50,778 nt of DNA from Alphaproteobacteria bacterium. Lineage in GTDB: Bacteria > Pseudomonadota > Alphaproteobacteria > Ferrovibrionales > Ferrovibrionaceae. A program made the position numbers and the translations under genes. The notes beneath the pieces are model-generated. The model had not been told where the DNA came from. It did no database searches and saw only the letters and a list, made by a program, of their open reading frames with translations. Location: assembly GCA_026126165.1 (NCBI GenBank), contig JAHCJR010000014.1, positions 1-50,778 of the forward strand, given 5' to 3'. Below are positions 46,187 to 50,778 of the stretch, piece by piece (the first letter of the stretch is position 1; each line of letters starts with the position of its first letter).

Positions 46187-47164
46187 ATGTCAAAACCGAC
46201 CGGACGTCCCTTTTCCCGCCTCGCCGGCGCGCTTCTGCTCGCCCTGGCCCCTTCCTTCGCCCACGCCTTCGACCTGCAGGGCCATCGCGGCGCCCGCGGG
46301 CTGATGCCGGAGAACACAATCCCGGCTTTCGCCCATGCCCTCTCGCTCGGCGTCGATACGCTGGAACTCGATCTCGGCATGACCAGGGATGGCGTGCTGG
46401 TGGTGGCGCACGATCCGGCGCCCTTGCCCAAGCTGACGCGCTATCAGGGGGCCTTCCTCGCCGAGACGGCGCCGCCGATCTGGCACATGAGCTACAAGGA
46501 ACTGAAGAAATACGATGTCGGGCGCATCAATCCGGACGACCCGACCTACAAGCAGTTCAGCCGCCAGCAGCCGATGGACGGGCTGGTCATGCCGAGGCTC
46601 TCGGATGTGTTCGAGCTCGCCCGGCGCAGCGGCAACGAGACGGTGCGCTTCAACATCGAGATCAAGATCTCGCCGCTGGAGCCCGACCAGACCGCATCGC
46701 CGGACGCCTTCACGGCGGCGACCGTGAAGGCGATCCGCGAGGCGGGCCTCGCCGGGCGCGCCAACATCCAGTCCTTCGACTGGCGCGTGCTGCAGATATC
46801 GCAGAAGCTCGCACCGGAAATTCCCACGGCCTATCTCTCCTCCGGCCGGACCCTGCAGCCGGGCTCGCCCTGGCTCGCGGGATTCGAGTTGAAGGACCAT
46901 GGCGGCTCGGCGCCGCGCATGGTCAAGGCGGCGGGCGGAGCGATCTGGTCTCCGTTCTTCCGCAACCTGACCGACGACGACATCAGGACTGCCCGGGAAC
47001 TCGGGATCAAGGTGATCGTCTGGACGGTGAACGAGAAGCGCGACATGAAGGCGCTCATCGAACGGGGCGTGGACGGCATCATCACCGACTACCCCGACCT
47101 GCTGCGCGAGGTCATGGCCGAACTCGGCATGCCGCTGCCCAGACCTACGCCGGTCGTGCCCTGA
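46187..47164 (+). CDS. Secreted glycerophosphodiester phosphodiesterase
   Basis: This 325-residue protein has a signal peptide (LAGALLLALAPSFAHAF) and then the catalytic HRGARGLMPENTIPAF, ELDLGMTRDGVLVVAHDPA and, in the C-terminal half, VIVWTVNEKRDM with DGIITDYPDLL. It hydrolyses glycerophosphodiesters to glycerol 3-phosphate and an alcohol in the periplasm. Start at 46187 because the signal peptide begins there. The following PhnD/E/C importer suggests a role in phosphorus supply. Confidence 0.93.
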   Translation: MSKPTGRPFSRLAGALLLALAPSFAHAFDLQGHRGARGLMPENTIPAFAHALSLGVDTLELDLGMTRDGVLVVAHDPAPLPKLTRYQGAFLAETAPPIWHMSYKELKKYDVGRINPDDPTYKQFSRQQPMDGLVMPRLSDVFELARRSGNETVRFNIEIKISPLEPDQTASPDAFTAATVKAIREAGLAGRANIQSFDWRVLQISQKLAPEIPTAYLSSGRTLQPGSPWLAGFELKDHGGSAPRMVKAAGGAIWSPFFRNLTDDDIRTARELGIKVIVWTVNEKRDMKALIERGVDGIITDYPDLLREVMAELGMPLPRPTPVVP

Positions 47165-47289
47165 GCCTGCGTACACGGGCATCGGTCACCTCATCGCGCT
47201 GGTTTCACCGTTAGTTGATTCGCCCGCTTACAGGGCGGTTGCTAGCCATTCCGGGACGCACGTTTCAACAGCGGACCGGACCCTATCGC

Positions 47290-48171
47290 ATGCGCTCGTT
47301 CCTCGCTTCCTCCCGTCGTGCCTGCGCCGCCCTGGCTACCCTGTTCCTGCTGGCCGGCCCGGCCGCCGCGCAGGAAAAGCTGCGCATGGCGGTGGGACCG
47401 TTCCTTCCCACGCCGACCGACACGCGCACGGCCTACGAGCCCTTCTTCCGCCATCTCGCCGCGCAGGTCGGCCGCGATTTCGAGCTGGTGGTGACCAACG
47501 ACTGGGCCGGCATCTCCATCGCGCTCGCGACCGGCCAGGCGGATGTCGCCTGGATGGGCCCCTGGGGCTATGTGCTGGCCCGCGCCGAGGGCGGCGCGGA
47601 AGCCATCGCCACCGTCAAGTACGACGGCAAGCCGACCTATCATTCGATCATCGTCGCCCGCGCCGAGCAGAAGCTCGAACGCTGGCCGGAGGACGCGAAA
47701 GGCTTGCGCCTCACCCTCGCCGACGTGGGCTCTACCTCGGGCTGGCTGATCCCGACCTACTGGTTCAAGCTGAACGGCATCGACCCGAAGACCTATTTCC
47801 AGTATCGGGACGGCGCCTCGCATGCGGCGCAGGTCGTCTCCGTGATCAATGGCCAGACCGACCTCGGCAGCGACTTCGACCGCAACCTGAACGGCTTCAT
47901 CGATCGCGGCAATATCCGCGCCGACCAGGTGAAAATCGTATGGCAGTCCGATCCGCTGCCGAACGATCCGCTGGTGGTACGCAAGGGTTTCGATGCGGCG
48001 ATCAAGAAGCAGTTGCAGGCCGCTGCCGTCGCCATCACCGAGGAGCAGGCGCTCACTCTGATGCCGCCGCGCTACACCGGCTGGGTCGCCTCCGATCATT
48101 CGGCCTACCGGCTGATCGAGGATGCCGGCATCGCCGTCGGCCGGCTCAAGGCACGCACCGCCGCCAAGTAG
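47290..48171 (+). CDS. PhnD-like phosphate/phosphonate ABC transporter binding protein
   Basis: This 293-residue periplasmic protein has a signal peptide (AALATLFLLAGPAAAQE) and the PhnD pattern: RMAVGPFLPTPTDTRTAYEPF, LATGQADVAWMGPWGYVLA, TLADVGSTSGWLIPTYWF and NGQTDLGSDFD. It delivers phosphonate, phosphite or phosphate to the permease encoded next. Ligand cannot be fixed from sequence. Confidence 0.88.
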   Translation: MRSFLASSRRACAALATLFLLAGPAAAQEKLRMAVGPFLPTPTDTRTAYEPFFRHLAAQVGRDFELVVTNDWAGISIALATGQADVAWMGPWGYVLARAEGGAEAIATVKYDGKPTYHSIIVARAEQKLERWPEDAKGLRLTLADVGSTSGWLIPTYWFKLNGIDPKTYFQYRDGASHAAQVVSVINGQTDLGSDFDRNLNGFIDRGNIRADQVKIVWQSDPLPNDPLVVRKGFDAAIKKQLQAAAVAITEEQALTLMPPRYTGWVASDHSAYRLIEDAGIAVGRLKARTAAK

Positions 48172-48178
48172 CCGGACC

Positions 48179-48979
48179 GTGACCACGGCACCGATCGCGC
48201 GGCCGGCCACGGCGAGAAGCCTGGCCGGCCGCCTTCGCTTCGTTCTCCTTCTGCTGCTCGCGGTCGGCTTCTATATCGCCTGCCTGCGCTTCTCCGAAGT
48301 CAGCCCGCTGCGCCTCTGGGAAGGATTGCCGCGCCTTGCTGCCTGGGCGGCGCGGGCCTGGCCGCCCGATCTCTCGGAAGCGCCGATCCTTCTGCGCCGG
48401 GCCGTGGAAACGCTCGCCATGGCGACCGTGGGCACGAGCTTCGGCGCCTTGCTCGCCCTGCCGCTCTGCCTTCTGGCATCGCGCAACCTCGCCCCCGGGG
48501 CGCTGCTCTACCATCCGGCGCGCGGCCTGCTCAACATCCTGCGCGGCATCGACAGCTTCGTCTTCGCGCTGATCTTCGTCGCCGCCGTCGGGCTCGGCCC
48601 CTTCGCCGGCGTGCTGGGCATGGCGCTGCACACGGCTGGCTCCATCGCCAAGCTGTGGTCGGAAACCATCGAGACCGTGGAGCCCGGCCCGCTCGATGCC
48701 GCGCGCATGAGCGGCGCGGGGCGCGTCAAGGTGATCCTGCATGCGCTGCTCCCCGACGTGCTGCCCGCGCTCTGCTCGACCACGCTCTACATGTGGGAAT
48801 TCAACCTGCGCGCCTCGACCGTGCTCGGCATCGTCGGCGCGGGGGGCATCGGACAGGAGCTGAAGAACAGCATCGACCTGCTGCTCTTCGACCGGGTGTT
48901 CGCCATCCTGCTCGTCATCCTTGCCATGGTGACGGCAATCGACCTGCTGAGCGCGGCCCTGCGCCGCCGCCTGGCATGA
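48179..48979 (+). CDS. PhnE-like ABC transporter permease
   Basis: This 266-residue inner-membrane permease has about six helices and the EAA-type loop (ETVEPGPLDAARMSGAGRVKV). NILRGIDSFVFALIFVAAVG and EFNLRASTVLGIVGAGGIGQEL are hallmarks of PhnE. It starts at GTG 48179, eight bases after the phnD-like stop; no ATG gives the correct N-terminus. Only one permease gene is present, so it probably forms a homodimer. Overlaps the ATPase gene by ATGA. Confidence 0.88.
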   Translation: MTTAPIARPATARSLAGRLRFVLLLLLAVGFYIACLRFSEVSPLRLWEGLPRLAAWAARAWPPDLSEAPILLRRAVETLAMATVGTSFGALLALPLCLLASRNLAPGALLYHPARGLLNILRGIDSFVFALIFVAAVGLGPFAGVLGMALHTAGSIAKLWSETIETVEPGPLDAARMSGAGRVKVILHALLPDVLPALCSTTLYMWEFNLRASTVLGIVGAGGIGQELKNSIDLLLFDRVFAILLVILAMVTAIDLLSAALRRRLA

Positions 48980-49674
48980 AGCCCATTCTCACGGCGGTGT
49001 CCGTCGCCAAACGCTTCGGCGCGACCGAAGCCCTGATCGACGGGACGGTCACCCTCGCCGCCGGCGAGTTCGTCGCCCTGCTCGGTCCAAGCGGTTCCGG
49101 CAAGACGACCTTCTTCCGCTGCCTGACGCGCCTGATCGAGCCCGATGCCGGACAGATCCATCTGGATGGCAGGCCGATCCAGCATCTGAAGGGCGCCCGT
49201 CTGCGCGCCGCGCGGCGCCAGATCGGCGTGGTCTTCCAGCAATTCAACCTGGTGCGGCGACGCTCCGCCCTCACCAACGTGCTGACCGGCTTTCTGCCGG
49301 ACATCCCGCTCTGGCGCGTCGCCGGCGGATGCTATCCGGCCGCCGCCCTCGCCCGCGCCGAGGCGGCGCTCGGCGCGGTCGGTCTTGCGGCCAAGGCACA
49401 CCAGCGCGCCGACACCCTTTCGGGCGGACAGCAACAGCGGGTGGCCATCGCCCGCGCCCTGGCGCAGGAAAGCCGCATCCTGCTGGCCGACGAGCCGGTG
49501 GCGAGCCTCGATCCGGAGACGGCCGCGCAGACGCTCGAACTGCTGCGTGAACTCTGCCGGATCAGGGGCCTTGCCGTGCTCTGCACCCTGCACCAGCCGC
49601 AACTCGCCGAACGCTATGCCGACCGGGTGATCGGGATGCATGCCGGCCGCGTCCTCCAATCCCGCCGACAATGA
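48976..49674 (+). CDS. PhnC-like ABC transporter ATP-binding protein
   Basis: This 232-residue ATPase has Walker A (GPSGSGKTT), a Q-loop (IGVVFQQFNLVRRRSALTNVL, the PhnC form), signature (LSGGQQQRV) and Walker B (LLADEPVASLDP). GFLPDIPLWRVAGGCYP is also typical of PhnC. It energises the importer with the binding protein and permease just upstream. Confidence 0.9.
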   Translation: MKPILTAVSVAKRFGATEALIDGTVTLAAGEFVALLGPSGSGKTTFFRCLTRLIEPDAGQIHLDGRPIQHLKGARLRAARRQIGVVFQQFNLVRRRSALTNVLTGFLPDIPLWRVAGGCYPAAALARAEAALGAVGLAAKAHQRADTLSGGQQQRVAIARALAQESRILLADEPVASLDPETAAQTLELLRELCRIRGLAVLCTLHQPQLAERYADRVIGMHAGRVLQSRRQ

Positions 49675-49783
49675 CTGTTTCAAGACATTTGCGCGCCGTA
49701 TTTGCCCTTCCTTCCGCCGCCTGCCCGGGCTAGAAAACCGCCAGTCCACCCCTCCACCGATCCGCCCGGAAGGAAGGTGTCGC

Positions 49784-50761
49784 ATGATCACGGTCTATGT
49801 GCTGGAGAAGGGCTGCCTCAAGCCGGCGGAGATCTCGCAGTCCGGGTCCTTGCCCGAAGAGGCGGTCTGGATCGACCTGCTCAATCCGACGCGCGAGGAG
49901 AAGGTCACCATCGAACGGCTGATCGCCATCGACGCGCCGACGCTCGAGGACATGCAGGAAATCGAGCCTTCGAGCCGCATCTACCAGGAAGGCGAAGCCC
50001 GGTTCATGACCGCGACGGTGGCCGCCAAGGCGGAGACCGAAACGCCGATCAGTGCCGCGATCACCTTCATCCGCACCGGGCGCGTCCTGGTCACGCTACG
50101 CTACGAGGATCCCAAACCCTTCCAGACCTTCGCCAGCCGCGCGGTCCGCCATCCCGGCCTGGCGATGAATGCCGACATGGCGCTGATCGGCCTGCTGGAT
50201 GCCATCATCGATCGCTCGGCAGACCTGATCGAGAAAACGGTCAGCGAACTCGACGCCATGTCGCGGGAGATATTCTCAAGCCGCGTCGGCGCCAGTTCGC
50301 AGCGAACGGATTTCGAGGGCGTGGTCCGCAAGCTCGGCCGCACCGACGACGTGGTCTCCAAGGTCAAGGACAGCATGAGTTCGGTGATCCGCGTCGTCAC
50401 CTATCTCACCCAGGCGGCGGGCGAGGAGAAGGGCAACAAGCAGTACAAGCTGCGCCTCAAGTCGCTGAGCCGGGACGCACTCTCGCTCAACGAGCATGCC
50501 TCCTTCATTGCCCACAAGATCAACTTCCTGCTCGATGCCACTCTTGGCCTGATCAATATCCAGCAGACCGCCATCATCAAGATCTTCTCGGTGGCGGCGG
50601 TGGTTTTCCTGCCGCCGACCCTGATCGCCAGCATCTACGGCATGAATTTCGAGATCATGCCGGAACTGAAATGGGACTTCGGTTATCTCTGGGCGCTCGC
50701 CCTTATGGTCGTGTCCGCCATCCTGCCCTACTGGTACTTCAAGCGGCGCGGCTGGCTCTGA
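49784..50761 (+). CDS. corA: CorA-family magnesium/divalent metal channel
   Basis: This 325-residue protein has the long cytoplasmic alpha/beta and helical funnel (VWIDLLNPTREEKVTIERLI, then long helices) and two C-terminal transmembrane helices. The first ends in IYGMNFEIMPELKW with the GMN selectivity signature; the second is WALALMVVSAILPYWYFKRRGW. It forms a pentameric Mg2+/Co2+/Ni2+ channel. The start at 49784 follows GGAAGGAAGG. 17 bases remain after the stop. Confidence 0.95.
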   Translation: MITVYVLEKGCLKPAEISQSGSLPEEAVWIDLLNPTREEKVTIERLIAIDAPTLEDMQEIEPSSRIYQEGEARFMTATVAAKAETETPISAAITFIRTGRVLVTLRYEDPKPFQTFASRAVRHPGLAMNADMALIGLLDAIIDRSADLIEKTVSELDAMSREIFSSRVGASSQRTDFEGVVRKLGRTDDVVSKVKDSMSSVIRVVTYLTQAAGEEKGNKQYKLRLKSLSRDALSLNEHASFIAHKINFLLDATLGLINIQQTAIIKIFSVAAVVFLPPTLIASIYGMNFEIMPELKWDFGYLWALALMVVSAILPYWYFKRRGWL

Positions 50762-50778
50762 TCACCCACCCTCACCCA

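Noticed and set aside
43615-46431. Long open frame antisense to rnr (938 codons)
   Set aside because: It is opposite a full ribonuclease R and has no recognisable domain or start signal.

Overview
The window looks like chromosome of a GC-rich alphaproteobacterium, most likely Rhodospirillales-like. The evidence is the set of gene orders: ubiquinol-cytochrome c chaperone / DUF177 / rpmF / plsX / fabH / ihfA / merR; rpiB / glyA / nrdR / ribD / ribE / ribBA / ribH / nusB / thiL; and dprA / topA / rnr. A MucR/Ros-type regulator and the small families DUF6867 and DUF6898 point the same way. Genus is not resolvable from the sequence alone.

Layout. 1-1241 (minus): two paralogous glycine-zipper lipoproteins (the first cut by the window edge) and a 59-residue protein. 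1457-3414 (plus): an E1 alpha/beta pair of a 2-oxoacid or acetoin dehydrogenase without E2 or E3 beside it. 3544-4152: a PEP-CTERM-like exported protein. 4178-4320: tRNA-Pro(GGG) with a recognisable promoter.

4321-11890 is the accessory part. It starts just after the tRNA gene with a possible integration scar, then has a HicB-like/DUF2442 fusion without a HicA toxin. An 884-bp direct repeat (5325-6208 and 10728-11611, about 99% identical, exact offset 5403) follows. The downstream copy is the 3' three quarters of an intact DUF900 alpha/beta hydrolase gene; the upstream copy is a 5'-truncated version. Between the repeats lie five genes: two exported proteins of unknown function, a small membrane protein, a DUF6998 protein with a PD-(D/E)XK-like residue pattern, and a lipoprotein with a C-terminal trypsin-like protease domain. 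The geometry fits single-crossover (Campbell-type) integration of a circle. This is the best candidate here for an undescribed system.

12108-30544 is housekeeping: TrkH potassium uptake; the merR-ihfA-fabH-plsX-rpmF-DUF177-chaperone cluster read leftwards; a BamE-like lipoprotein; a K+-independent-type H+-pyrophosphatase; an MFS transporter; a FliL-like membrane protein; DUF4865; and the riboflavin/thiamine/one-carbon cluster. 30896-31333 is a MucR-like regulator that has lost its zinc-finger histidines. 31441-36883 is a complete branched-chain amino-acid-type ABC importer with DUF6867 inside the operon. 37041-39772 holds DUF6898, RidA, glutaryl-CoA dehydrogenase and a PmtA-like phospholipid N-methyltransferase. 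39883-46155 is dprA-topA-rnr, with topA and rnr overlapping. 46187-49674 is a secreted glycerophosphodiester phosphodiesterase followed by a PhnD/E/C-type importer, which together suggest phosphorus acquisition. 49784-50761 is a CorA-type metal channel.

Many operon members are joined by ATGA, GTGA or TGATG overlaps, implying translational coupling. Very long open frames lie antisense to most real genes; these are high-GC shadows and were left out.
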